Shown piece after piece: positions 46,400 through 57,599 of a stretch of DNA of 64,000 nucleotides. The position numbers and the translations under genes were made by a program. The stretch is taken from positions 90,201,943 through 90,265,942 of the forward strand of contig CM071936.1 in the NCBI GenBank assembly GCA_016081115.2, given 5' to 3'. The notes beneath the pieces were generated by a model. It was not told the DNA's origin. It did no database searches and saw nothing but the letters and a program-made list of their open reading frames with translations. The stretch is from Rehmannia glutinosa. Taxonomy: Eukaryota > Streptophyta > Magnoliopsida > Lamiales > Orobanchaceae. How positions within the stretch are numbered: the first letter of the stretch is position 1; every line of letters starts with the position of its first letter.

Positions 46400-48599
46400 T
46401 TTAAATCGAAGCTATGAACAGTATGATTGACTTTTATGAAAATTGATGAAATTATTTATTATTCAATTTATTTCTCGTTGGAGAATTTGATGTTCAACGG
46501 TCGCCACTTCGGATTCGGAGTGGTTAATAGGAAGGTTTCGTCTGCGTTGCGACACAATATAATTTTTGAAAGCCAAATTTATTTAACAATTTATAATAAA
46601 TATTATGCAGAAACCTTGAAGACAAGAATCGAGTCGGGATCAACTTTGTCTTTCAAATAATAGAAAGATCTTAAAGTCTTGTGTTTAGGAATAGAATGGG
46701 CGTTCTGCACCCACTCAAACGGTCCCGAAACGGATTATGGATCCGCTTTCAAAAAAAAAAACGCCGAGAGCTAGACCCCACCCCGTATATAATATTTATT
46801 AAATTTTTATAAATCTATTTATAAAACAAAGGTTTTGTCTATTCAACAGTCAACTTAACTTTGGCTTCTACTTTTTCATAATGCAACTATATGGCGAGAC
46901 TGATTGTTGCTGACATGGTGATTCATGGGTTCTTTCATAATATTGTTAAATCTAAAAATTCTAGCTTTATTTTTTTACCGCTCTAGATGATTGTTGCTAA
47001 ATTTAAATGTAGTATCTATGCACCACTGAATCTCCAAAAACTATTACTTAAAAAATTTTAAAACTGAAGTGTGGCATTGAACAGTAGACAGTAGACAGAG
47101 AAATGAATTCAACTCTTACGCTCGGAATTTTCATTTGGTGGGTTAGCTGGGTTGGACTCGCTGAGTTCCGGGTCCAAGGCGGGGCGGGTTCCAGGTTTGG
47201 CCAAACCCATCCCAGACCCGCCCCGTTGTCATCCTAACCTCTACTGCCAGCTTCGTAACTCAAAATAAAATTATTTGATTTATATATGTTGAAATTACTT
47301 TGTTATTGTAAATTTTAGGAGGAGAAAAGCAGCAATAATTAAAGGTAACTAAATTTTAAAATGTCCAATAAGAGAGCATGTGAATCCTGTGAATTAATGA
47401 ACGTTGCTACTTATACGCGAGCTATTTAATTGATGTGATCTAAAGACTAAAATACATGAATCATAAAATCTTTATTTTTTATACTTTTATGGTAGATTAA
47501 TTGCAGCATACAGTATGCACGATATATTCATCAAGAGAGTGTTGTAACTTGCTAATAGAAGAATTTCTCATCCATTCACTTATAGTAATTATTAACTAAC
47601 ACTCTCTACACTTCTTTGAATGAGGTATCAATCTGGGATTATGAAAATATTATTTCACCAAATTTATGGATAGTGTTTTATTTTTTCATTTTTTTTTTTT
47701 GGGGGGGGGTGTGGGGTTCAGTAATTTCCCTATGGACATCAAGTTTTGTATAATTGTGAATAAACCAACTTCATTTCTCCAAGTTGTATTGGTATTTATT
47801 TCTATTTAAGAAAAATCATTTGATTTGAAATGCCGAACACTCACAAACATATTTAATAATTTCAATGCACATTTATATTTAATAATATAATAAAAAAATA
47901 TCACAAAAATAGACTAATTATCTTTCAGAATCATAATTTGTTTTGTTTTTAACTTCATGGGCTAATACTACTCAAGTATAGGAAATGGAAACATTGTGCG
48001 ATATTTCAAGTTTGAAATTCTGGCAAGGTGGTGTCGAAAATAAATTCTAGCAAGGCCATTGTGTTGAGTGGCACAGTTCTCTTACCGCTTTAATATTTAG
48101 CCCTCGCAACTACGTAGCTGTTGATTTCATTTTTATTAATTTTATTACTAACTAAATTAGATAATGCATTTGTTTATTATTTTTATCGAAAATATCACGT
48201 ATTTTTATTTAAATTGTATTTTGATTGATAGTAAGGTTACAAGAGGATAATGACATCAAGAGAAAAATTTCAGACCGCAAAAAAAAGAAGAAACAGATTT
48301 TCTATTTCACCTTTTGTGTTTCACCTCATGTTCCACTATATTAGATGGTGGACATGTGTTAATAACATAATCATGATTGTTGATTATTTAGATGTAAATA
48401 TATGTGTCAAACATCCAATGAAGTTGAATAAGAAGTGGAATACAAAATGGAAAAGAAAATGTGAATCCAAAAAGAAACTGATTGGCAAAAAAAGGCCCCT
48501 CAGTTGAACTTGAGAACCACTCTGATGGGCCATAATCTTAACATAAGCCCAATATCTAAATATAAGAGGATTTTAATACAAGGGCAACATACGAAAAAA
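46400..48599. other. Upstream region of the tomosyn-like gene and intergenic DNA
   Basis: No coding region is supported. 47,130-47,245 holds a GGGGCGGGTTCC ... GACCCGCCCCGTTG imperfect inverted pair, typical of short plant repeats. 47,690-47,712 is a T run followed by a G run. The promoter of the minus-strand gene must lie just right of 46,399, but I see no convincing TATA box. Confidence 0.45.
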
Positions 48600-48910
48600 A
48601 TCCTCCTTTCGTAAGGAGATTAGGTCACCCTTAGGGTTTTGAGTCGGATCTCTCCTTTTTGTCCCACTGCAACGGCAGCGGCCACATTTCGGTAGACTGC
48701 CAACCCACATATCTCCAATTCTCTGTCCCTCCTTTCCTTTCCCTTTCATCCCATTCCCTGGTGTTTGTCTTTCCCTTCATTGTCTCTTGTTGTTTTTTAT
48801 GTTTCTCCGAAGGCCTAGGTTTGCTAGGGTTTCCCTATTTTCTCATTTTTTTTTCCTTTTCTCTTTTACCCTAAGTCTTTTCTTCCTGCTTTTTCATCTA
48901 GGGTTAGGGT

Positions 48911-49432
48911 CGTATACATAAAGTTGTCAAAATGGGGCGGCCCGACGCCTAAGGTAGGGGGTGGGTTAAGTATTTAGTAGCCCGCCAAGGGACGGCCTAA
49001 CGGGCTAGCCCGCCGCGGCTTAGCGGGGGGTGGCGGGCTAGCCCGCAGGCGGGCTTGGGGTGGCCGGCAGCTAGCGCGTAAATATATAAAAAAAGATAAA
49101 TTAGATAAAATAGACAAAAAAATAGTATAATTGATATTTTATATTTTTATCTCTTATAAAAGTATATATAATATTTTTATAAAGTATGTACTTGTTATCC
49201 ATTAGTATATTTAATTCATTAAAATTTAATAATATGAATAATTTTTTTTAATTTTTTTTTTAATTTTTGGCGGGCCGGCCCGCCCAACCCGCAGCCCAAG
49301 ACGGTTTGGGTTGGACTGAGGTTCTCTCGGCCTGCCACCTCAGCGGGCCAGCCCACCCCGCCCAGTGGCGGGTTTTGGCGGGTTTTAGCTGGGCCGGACC
49401 GCCCGCGCCGTTTCGACAATTCTATGTATACA
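48911..49432. mobile_element. hAT-type MITE, copy 1, with 8-bp target duplication
   Basis: Ends TAAAGTTGTCAAAATGG and CCGTTTCGACAATTCTA are imperfect inverted repeats; the element proper is 48,919-49,424. It is flanked by CGTATACA (48,911-48,918) and TGTATACA (49,425-49,432), a 7/8 match. Very GC-rich arms full of GGCGGGC/GCCCGCC surround an AT-rich core (49,085-49,265). It is in the opposite orientation to the copy at 63,267-63,771. ORFs through it are artefacts of the GC arms. Confidence 0.85.
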
Positions 49433-49530
49433 CGTTCATTTTTCTTATTAGGTTGCGGTAACCATTATTTCGTTCATTTGTGTGTTTGTTTTCTTTTTCA
49501 GGTAGTTGTCGATGGAATTGAGTAGGAGCT

Positions 49531-50240
49531 ATGGAGGATCTTACAGGAAAAGAGGGTGAAGTCGTAGATTTGGATGCGATGGGTTTTACGGAGGAAGTGT
49601 TGAAAGGCGATCAATCCTTTTTCTTGGTTGGGAAACTCTATACATATAAATCATGGAAGGCATATTATCTGATCGAAGTGATGAAAAAGCCCTGGAAACC
49701 GAAAGCAAACATTATAGCTAGTGAATGGGGAGGAGACCTATTTTTATTCCGTTTCGAGAACGAAGCCGATCGCGATTGGGTTCTCACAAACCAACCATGG
49801 CACTATGATGGGGGATTGTTCGCAATAAGGAAACTTGAAGAGAACGAACAACCGTCGATGGCCCAAGTGATTACAACATCTTTCTAGATAAGAGCACATA
49901 ATGTCCCGGTAGCTTGTAAGAATGCACCTAAGACACACTTACTGGCAAAGCAAATTGGACAACCTGAACAACTGGATCTATCCAATGAAGGATTATTTGG
50001 AAAATTCCTAAGATTCAATATAATGATAGACATATCTAAACCTTTGCTTCGAGCACTGACTATTCGCATACAAGGAAAAAATTTGGTTATGCCGCTGAAA
50101 TACGAAGCTCTCCCACTTATTGCTTCTGTTGTGGTGTCATAGGTTATTTTTTCCGGAATTGTGATGGTTATAACCGGAAAGAATGTCAAGATACGGCTGG
50201 AATGAAGTATGCCCCATGGTTAAAAGGCTTCAACGCTTAA
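49531..50240 (+). pseudogene. LINE 2 ORF1: DUF4283 and zinc knuckle
   Basis: The open part (49,531-49,887) begins MEDLTGKEGEVVDLD and carries a clear DUF4283 fold (KSWKAYYLIEVMKKPWK, then LFLFRFENEADRDWVL, then QPWHYDGGLF). A stop at 49,885 and a frame change follow; RAHNVPVACK-like and LRIQGKNLV-like pieces lead to a knuckle CFCCGVIGYFFRNC at 50,125-50,166. There the usual His is Tyr (CAT to TAT). A Pro/Thr/Asn-rich linker follows to about 50,910, also broken. Confidence 0.78.
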
Positions 50241-51085
50241 ACGTACTAACCCCAATCGAGATTCGCAAGGTAAACCACGTTTCAACACAACTCAGAATTT
50301 ATTTGCAACTGGCTCCTCCTCCCAATCGACCTCAATACCCCCAAACAGACCCCATACCCATATACCCCCTACAACACAACTCTGAAACCTAATGATACAA
50401 TTGCTTCACGATTCTAAAAAACCAAACCTGGAAGGAGACGAAGCGGAATCCCCCCTAAACCACAAACTTTACCATAACTTGGAATCCTTATCTCTATCAT
50501 CCACCCCAATCAAAGACCTATGCCCCGAGTCAAATACCAAAACCCTCACCTCGGCAAAAAGACCCCCCAAATAGCCTACTCCCAACCCACCAAACATAGC
50601 CCCTCCAAATTACAAAATCACCATACAGACCCCCCACTACACCTGTCGTCCCCTAGCCCAACTTACATGCCACAAATGACTGAAACACACAATCATAAAC
50701 AGACCCAGTCAACTGCTAACCTTAACCAAAACACTACAACCAACTCTGACAAGCCCACACCTATCCTTAAAACTAATAATCCCCTTCACACACAATCTCC
50801 TATAATAACTAAATCTAATAATGCCTCAAATACACCCATTCCCACCCTACCAACAACCAAACAAAACCAAAAAATGCTAGAGCTAGACTCAAGTAACGCA
50901 TGCCTACAATAAAACCTACCCCATCTTGCACCCCATCCAAATGACCATCCAGAACCCTTGAGTCTACAAACACAGATACAGGAGCAAACCATTTGAAAAA
51001 GCCACGGGAATTTGGATTATTTGACGTCCCTAGTAATTATGCACTATCGACGGAGGCTGCTAAAGAGCAGCCCCGCCAAGAACAA

Positions 51086-51708
51086 TGAGTTGTTTTAGTT
51101 GGAACTGTCGAGGGCTTGGGAACCCACTGACAGTTCGGGTGCTTAAATGATATATCTCACAAAAAGATCTCGCATTTGTTTTCCTTATGGATACCAAACT
51201 ATTGGCTACAGAAATTCAGGAGATTTTAAGAGAGATAGATTTAGGAGGATTACATGTTGTCGATTATGATATGTCATCAGGAAGTCATTGAGGTGGCCTA
51301 TGTTTAATCTGGAAAAGCTCGTATGATTTCAGGGTACTATCGGATTCGTTGCATCACATAGATAGGTTTGTTATTGACAAAGATACGGAATGGCGGTTCT
51401 CGGGAGTCTATGGCTGGCCTTTAGATATCAAAAAAAGCTTAACTTGGGATTTTTTGAGGGACCTTTCTCAAACACATCACTCCCGCTGGTTATGCTTGGG
51501 TGATTTCAATGAAATCCTATTCAATTATGAGAAAGTGGGGGGCCGAACAAAAGAAGCGGCGAAAATGGATGAGTTCCATACGGCTATGCAGGATACGCAG
51601 TTGGAGGACTTGGGATATGAAGGGTTCACATATACATGTACAAACGTACAAGAAGGCTCGAATAATATTCAGGAGAGATTGGATAGGAGTCTAGGAAATC
51701 AAGAGTAG
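51086..51708 (+). pseudogene. LINE 2 endonuclease domain
   Basis: Begins MSCFSWNCRGLGNPLTVR, a canonical start of plant L1 ORF2. Further landmarks are LMDTK (51,186), GVYGWP (51,403), LGDFNEIL (51,498), GFTYTCTN (51,620) and ERLDR (51,675), then SDHCPIL near 51,760. Stops at 51,148 (TGA), 51,288 (TGA) and 51,706 (TAG) interrupt it. The RT expected after about 52,080 is missing. Confidence 0.78.
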
Positions 51709-52084
51709 ATCGCGTCATTCTTGGAATACAAAGTTTATCATTTGGATCGCTCCGCGTCGGATCATTGTCCGATCCTTGTGGTTTGGAATAGAAGTTCAGC
51801 TAGATGGTTGAATAGGAGAGGAAAAAAATTGAAAACTCTTCCGTTTCGAGTCTATGTGGGTTGATGACATTTCTTGCAAAAAAGTTGTTGAGGAAGCATG
51901 GTCTAATACGGACGAAAAAATGGGCATTGATGATCTACAGGCTAAGATGATAAGGTGCAGTGAGAATTTGTTATGTTGGGAAAAATCTCATTTTGGAAAC
52001 ATAAATGAACAATTACAAGAATGTGGGATCAAGCTCCAACAAAACCATAATTTCCACACATCTCAGGACACATTATCCGAGAGG

Positions 52085-52290
52085 AAATCGTTGGAAGGTG
52101 ATGAGAATCCATGGAGGAAAGACCCAGTGACAGTGTCGCTTGGCCCGGTGACGAGGGCTCGAGCAAGAAAGTTCAAGGATGCGCTCAACGGGTTAGATCA
52201 AGTCATTTAGAAAGAGACCAAGAGTGCACTGCCGATGGAGGAAGATGTTCGGGTGGTCCAGTTGATTAGCGTCATCAATGTTCCAGATTC
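52085..52290 (+). pseudogene. Gypsy pol C-terminal tail
   Basis: Encodes NPWRKDPVTV, then GPVTRARARKFKDALNGL, the characteristic tail of many plant Gypsy polyproteins just before the 3' LTR. A TAG interrupts at 52,208. It lies left of an LTR, so it belongs to a different element copy than the gag to the right of that LTR. Confidence 0.68.
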
Positions 52291-52299
52291 CACCTCAGA

Positions 52300-52985
52300 C
52301 TGAGCAAGCGAAGGATGCCAAGAATACGAGTCACTTTGCGTCTTGAAGACTTTGTAGTCAAGTACTCAATAGTGTCTTGTATTCGTCTATCTTAGCGTTA
52401 GTTGTAATTTTGAGTTGTTTGAGTCGTTTTGATATTTTGGAGGCCAAGTAAACCTTTAAGGCCGCATCTAAAGTTGTTATTTCGAGTTCGGGACGAAAAG
52501 AGGTCGAAACACGCCGTGTGCAGGGAGACACGGCCTGGCCGTGCTCACAGACACGGCCGTGTGGTAGGTTCGATTTTTGGTCCTGAATACAGCGGGCAAC
52601 ACGACTGTGTTCGGGGCCGCATTTTTTGAGTCAGTTTTTTTTCCGTTTCCTTTTTCGGTTTAAGTTGTTTCCTAGTAGGGTTAGGGTTTTGATCCCTTAT
52701 AAGGGTGAACACTTATTATTTTTCATCAGTTATCAATTGAATTAATCTTTTACTCTCAAATTGAGTGTTTTCTCCAAGTGCTTCAAGATTTTACGTTTCT
52801 TGTTGCAATTATCGACTTATCAGGCAATAATCCATAATTGCTTGTGGCGTCTTCGCATACCGAGGTTCTTGCTTTGCTAAGCAACGGGTCGAGGTTTCCA
52901 CCGATCCATAACCAAACTAGTGAAGATCTTGGGTTAACAACATATTATTGTTGGGTCATATGCATAGTTGTTGTTGCGGTTTACA
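52300..52985 (+). repeat. Gypsy LTR (boundaries approximate)
   Basis: Ends ...TTTACATCA, followed by TTGGTAATCAGAGCC at 52,988, a primer-site-like sequence. It contains promoter-like CCTTATAAGGG at 52,694 and the CACGGCCGTG motifs listed separately. The left end is not sharply defined. It has pol sequence on its left and gag on its right. Confidence 0.6.
52510..52620. repeat. CACGGCCGTG palindromic motifs in the Gypsy LTR
   Basis: ACACGCCGTGTG, ACACGGCCTGGCCGTG, ACACGGCCGTGTGG and AACACGACTGTG occur within about 110 bases. They are variants of a perfect palindrome ACACGGCCGTGT. Such clusters recur in some plant Gypsy LTRs; their function is unknown to me. Confidence 0.7.
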
Positions 52986-53369
52986 TCAGTTGGTAATCAG
53001 AGCCATCTAGCATGGTTAAATATATCCTTGTTCTTTAATTCTTGTTATTTTCCAGAATTTCTTATAAACCCTAGTTCTTCAAGGGTACACAAAAAAAAAA
53101 TCAAAATTGCACAGAAAATCAGCGGGTAAAGAATCATAATCCGTGTGCAAAAAAAGAGAGAAATTTGAAAATTCTGGGAAAATCGGAATTATAAACCCTA
53201 GTCATCAATTTCATCTTATTGAGATCCGTTGTTGGCTTGGTGATTGTCTTGGTACGTTAAGGCGTACTTGCGACTGTCTGGTTGGTTAATAATTGTGACA
53301 AGTGCGGGTACTTGGAGATTGTGAGTTGAATGATACACGAGCGTATACACGTGAGGGAATGAATCAAAC

Positions 53370-54515
53370 ATGTCCGAGGAAAACGGACAACCTGCAGATT
53401 TAGGTAATAAATTGGATATGGAGGCAATTGCAAACCTCGTAAAGAAAATAATGACCGAGATGTACGGGGATCCTAGAGAGGCGCCGAGAATAGAGGATCC
53501 TATTATTAGGGCGTGGAGGCCTAGGAGGTTCGAATTGGAGGAATGGGCGGATGATATGGATGATTTTGATTCCGAAAGGGAGCAAAAATACAATCGGGGC
53601 AGAGGTCGGCGCGGAAATAGAGGTGATAGGGGATGTGAGGATGGCAATTTGAGTAACATCAAAATTCAAATCCCTTCATTCCAGGGAAAGAGTGATCCGG
53701 ACGCCTATTTGGATTGGGAAAGTGAAATCGAGAATGTGTTTGATTGCCAAAACTATTACGAGTTGAAACTGGTGAAATTAGCATCAACTGAGTTCTCGGA
53801 TTATGCAAGCATTTGGTGGGATCAATTGATGGTCTCGAGGAGGAGGAGCGGTGAGCGGCCCGTTTCCACATGGGAGGAGATGAAGAGTTTGATGTGACGT
53901 CACTTTGTTCCAAATCATTATTACAGAGGCGTCTAATCAAAGGTTGCAGAGGTTGACACATGGGTCAAAGAGCGTAGATGATTATCATAAAAAGATGGAG
54001 ATGCTGATGGCGAGGGCCAATATCGAGGAGGATCAGGAGGTTACTATGGCGAGGTTTATCGCAGGATTGAATACTCCTATAGCGGATGCTGTAGACTTAC
54101 ATCATTATGTCGATCTTGAGGAGATGGTGCACATGGTGAAAGTCGAAAGCGGCAAAGCTCAAGAGGAGGGGTTTCAACCGACATACACCAAGTTCTAACT
54201 CCAATGTATGGAAGTCAAACTCTAACAAAAAGTAGGAGCATAATTCAAGGTAGCAGATCAAAGGGGAAGACGGCCGAGCTTAAAACCCGCAGGTAAATTC
54301 TAACCCTCTACTGCTCGAATGAGGGATATTAAACGCTTCAAGTGTCATGGGCTTGGGCATATAGCTAGTCAATGTCCAAATAAGGGGGTATTGGTGTTGC
54401 GTGATAATGGGGAAATGGAGTCAGAAAGTGAGGGGGAGTCGGATTATAGTGATATGCCAGAGTTGGAGGATATTATGGAGGTATTAGAGACGGCGAAGGG
54501 GGGGCATTGTCCTTA
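53370..54515 (+). pseudogene. Gypsy Gag (retrotrans_gag and CCHC knuckle)
   Basis: The first open part (53,370-53,897) starts MSEENGQPADLG and includes an Arg/Gly-rich patch and the gag core IQIPSFQGKSDPDAYLDWE. A stop TGA at 53,895 and a frame change follow; 53,905-54,198 continues gag (QRLQRLTHGSKSVDDYHKK, then FIAGLNTPIADAVDL). At 54,319 the knuckle RFKCHGLGHIASQCPNK lacks the first Cys pair in normal spacing. An acidic linker follows. Confidence 0.82.
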
Positions 54516-55043
54516 GTATGTCGGAGGGTGCTGAGTATTCAGCCTAAGTCAGATGAGGGAGTCCAGCGAGAAAACATCTTTCATATAAGGTGTTTTGTCA
54601 ATGGAAAGGTGTGTAGTGTTATTATAGACGGTGGGAGTTGCACTAACATAGCTAGCACGAAGTTGGTAGAGAGATTGGGAATTCCAATGATGAAACACCC
54701 ACAACCATATAAATTGCAGTGGTTGAGTGACTGTGGGGAGATGCGAATCAGTAGGCAGGCGAAAGTAGCGTTCCAAATAGGGGGATATAAGGATGAGGTG
54801 TTATGCGATGTTGTGCCGATGCAGGCGGGGCACATCATGTTGGGTAGACCGTGGAAGTTTGATAGGAGGGTACAACATGACGGTTACACCAATCAGTATA
54901 CTCTTGTTCATAATCAAAAACATTTTGTGCTTAATCCTTTGACTCCAAAAGAAATTTATGAGGATAAAATAAAATCGAGAGTCGGAGAGGCAAAAAAAAG
55001 ACCGACGTACAGGACTAACCCGGAAGAGACCAAGGAATTGTAG
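54507..55043 (+). CDS. Gypsy retropepsin-type protease
   Basis: A 178-residue open stretch. The active-site region reads VIIDGGSCTNIAS (residues about 38-50), with DGGS where D-S/T-G is canonical and DGGSCTN is frequent in plant Gypsy elements. HIMLGRPWKFDRRV follows, the second conserved protease patch. It overlaps the end of the gag frame by a few bases and stops just before the RT domain at a TAG. Confidence 0.82.
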   Translation: MSLVCRRVLSIQPKSDEGVQRENIFHIRCFVNGKVCSVIIDGGSCTNIASTKLVERLGIPMMKHPQPYKLQWLSDCGEMRISRQAKVAFQIGGYKDEVLCDVVPMQAGHIMLGRPWKFDRRVQHDGYTNQYTLVHNQKHFVLNPLTPKEIYEDKIKSRVGEAKKRPTYRTNPEETKEL

Positions 55044-55920
55044 CGGCAGGTGGACGAGTTGTTAAGGAAGAAACTTATTCAGGAGAGCATGAGTCCGTGT
55101 ACAATTCCAGTGTTACTGGTTCCAAAGAAAGATGGGTCTTAGAGGATGTGTGTGGATTGTCGGGCTATTAACACAATCACTATCAAATACCGACACCCCA
55201 TACCTCGCTTGGATGATATGTTAGATGAGCTCCACGGGTCTATCATCTTCTCCAAGATAGATTTAAGGAGCGGGTACCATCAGATTCGGATGCGAGAAGG
55301 GGTTGAGTGGAAAATGGCTTTTAAGACTAAACATGGTTTATATGAGTGGTTAGTTATGTTGTTTAGGCTAACTAACGCACCTAGCACATTTATGAGACTG
55401 ATGAACCATGTTTTGAGGGCTCTTATTGGGAAGTTTGTCATGGTTTACTTCGATGATATCCTCATTTATAGTAAATCAATATACGAACACTTGGATCATT
55501 TGTGGGTCGTCTTAGAAATGTTGCGGAAAGAGCAGCTCTATGCAAACATCAAGAAGTGCACATTTTGTTCTGAGCAGTTGATATTCTTGGGGTTTGTAGT
55601 AAGTTCGAGGGGAATTACAGTGGACGAGGAGAAAATTAGGATTATTCAGGACTGGCCTAAACCCACGTCGGCCAGTCAAGTGTGTAGCTTCCATGGCCTT
55701 GCGAGTTTTTATCGGGGGTTTGTACGAGACTTCAGCACTATTGCAGCGCCTTTGACGGAAATGATTAAAAAAAGTGTTGTGTTTCAGTGGGGAGAAGCCC
55801 AAGACAAAGCATTCGAGTTGTTAAAGGAAAGGCTAACACATGCGCCTTTGCTAGCATCACCAGATTTTACCAAGGTTTTCGAGATCGAGTGTGATGCATC
55901 GGGAGTTGGGATTAGAGCCG
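55044..55920 (+). pseudogene. Gypsy reverse transcriptase, truncated
   Basis: Starts with the QVDELLRKKLIQES-type lead-in, then PVLLVPKKDGS; a TAG at 55,141 stands where Trp is usual before RMCVDCRAIN. Motif A FSKIDLRSGYHQIRM, the substrate patch FRLTNAPSTFMRLMN and the catalytic YFDDILIYS are intact, followed by the thumb (FLGFVVSSRGI) and the beginning of RNase H (FEIECDASGVGI). It ends abruptly at 55,920, where the Sirevirus-like LTR begins. Confidence 0.88.
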
Positions 55921-57472
55921 TGTTAGGAAATTTATTAAGTAGATTTTGATGATACCATGTAAAACTTAAACTAGGAAGTTGACACCCCATTTTTCTTGTA
56001 ATTTGCATTGTAATAGTAATAGATAGGGCCGGGAAAAGCCGAGTCAGTCGATTATGCCAAGGAATACAAGAAGTCAATCGCTGGATTGGATTGAAGACTC
56101 TCCGCGTGTGTCACCGAGTATGGCCAAAGAAGAAAGTCAAAAACTCGATCGAAGGAGTATCAGATGTGGGAACAATTTGTGAGAAGAGTCATCAAGTCAA
56201 CCGAAGCCGAAGCTCAAGTTGAAGTTGTTGAGCAGTTAAGTCATCCAAAGTCCTGGAGCAGACTCAAGTCACCCGAGGATTAAAAGATAGCAACAAGTCA
56301 AGAAAATCAATTAGATCCGTTGATGAAAGTCAAGAATGTTATTTTCGAATAGTAACATGCCGAGTTGTCAAGTAAAGTGTTAGTCCCATTTTCCTTATTT
56401 TATGTGCAAAAGGAATAAACAATGGGAAACACCGCACCATGTGTCGATAAGTCGCAATGTTGAAAGACATTTAATACGACGAAATGTCAATATCAAGGAC
56501 TGTAGACAAGACAAGCCAACGAACACAAGTGACTTTTGAAATCACCCTATCTCTTCAATGGCAAAATTTCAAAAGTGCACTATAAAAGGCCGAGGAATTT
56601 ATTGAGAAGAGGTTACCTTGATTACCGAACACGAACAAGCAAGCAATATTCAAGAATTTTAACCTGAAATATTCTCAAGTATATTCAAACAAATCCTCAA
56701 GCCTGAAACTCGAAGGAAATTGATCCAACACAAGCTGTGAAGGAAAGACAACTTCAAATCTGTTGAAGAGGAAACTTTTGAAGAATCAAAGGGGTCTACT
56801 TTCCAAGGAGGATTGTAGAAAGGTTCAAGGTCGAACCAGTATCAAGTTATTAGAGGGCTTCGTGATCAAATCCAAGAGCTTGAGAAGTGAGCTGAAGTAG
56901 CAAGGCAACTGCCCTGTGAAGAAGCTGAGTCGCAAGAGAAGCCAGCTGTGTGATCAAGGCTGTCTCTAGACTGTTCACCACGTTGTAAACTGATCTGTTA
57001 CATAGTGGATTTCTCCAGGAGTTGGATAAGAGAGGACTAGAAGAATTACCCCATCTTCGAACCTCTATAAAAATATTTGTGTCATTTATTTTTAAGCACA
57101 TTTACATTTCTGCATACTTACATCATATCTGCTGATAAAACTCACATTTGCTATCCAACTGATTAATAACCAAGTGCTAAAATCAAGTGTTAAAACAAAC
57201 TTAAAACAAGTCTAGGGTGTTAAGTCTTCCGCTGATAAAACCAATACAGCCAAGTTAAAGTTCAGGTTAAACATCCGAGTTATTCTATCAACAGCTCTAT
57301 CGAGTCTGTTGAGTGGCCAACTTAGCTGAATTACCAACTTAAATGTCCCTGAAGGACACAACTGTTTGAGTTAACTCTATTATATTTTTAAAAGGACTAA
57401 AATCAAAAAGTTGGTAAGTTTTATTCAACTCACCCCCCTTCTAAACCTTACTCACACCCCTTGGGACCTACA
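55921..57472 (+). repeat. Sirevirus-like Copia 5' LTR, about 1.55 kb
   Basis: Starts TGTTAGGAAATTT and ends CCTACA. Two bases later comes the primer site TGGTATCAGAGCGG at 57,475. The long LTR, together with the long gag and extended 3' region, points to the SIRE/Maximus lineage of Copia. AGCCG precedes the LTR; the matching right flank is outside the window. Confidence 0.85.
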
Positions 57473-57474
57473 AG

Positions 57475-57487
57475 TGGTATCAGAGCG
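57475..57487 (+). promoter_or_regulatory. tRNA-Met primer-binding site
   Basis: TGGTATCAGAGCG lies two bases after the LTR end. It matches the usual plant Copia initiator-tRNA site and serves as an intact reference for the altered site at 5,821. Confidence 0.88.
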
Positions 57488-57599
57488 GTTGGTTCATTGA
57501 GCCTTCCGTACTGGTTACTGAACTAGATCTCTATCTTTTCAAAAAGGTTTTAAACACTTGTATTTTCGAAATCTTTCATTTTAAGCAAAGTTATTAACA

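Larger units (their letters stand above)
48600..52084 (+). mobile_element. LINE 2 (L1 type), 3' part lost
   Basis: A pyrimidine-rich 5' UTR with CTAGGGTTT phrases, ORF1 with DUF4283 and a zinc knuckle, then the endonuclease of ORF2. Sequence similarity ends near 52,084, before the RT, where Gypsy sequence begins. A hAT-type MITE (48,919-49,424) sits in the 5' UTR. The 5' boundary is approximate. Confidence 0.75.

Noticed and set aside
49219..49461. GC-rich ORFs on both strands with repeated Pro/Ala/Gly content
   Set aside because: They lie in the GC-rich arm of the hAT-type MITE; the same peptides appear at 63,178-63,711 on other strands. They reflect composition, not a gene.
50520..50912. 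130-codon Pro/Thr/Asn-rich ORF as an independent gene
   Set aside because: It is the low-complexity linker between the ORF1 knuckle and ORF2 of LINE 2, in a shifted frame.
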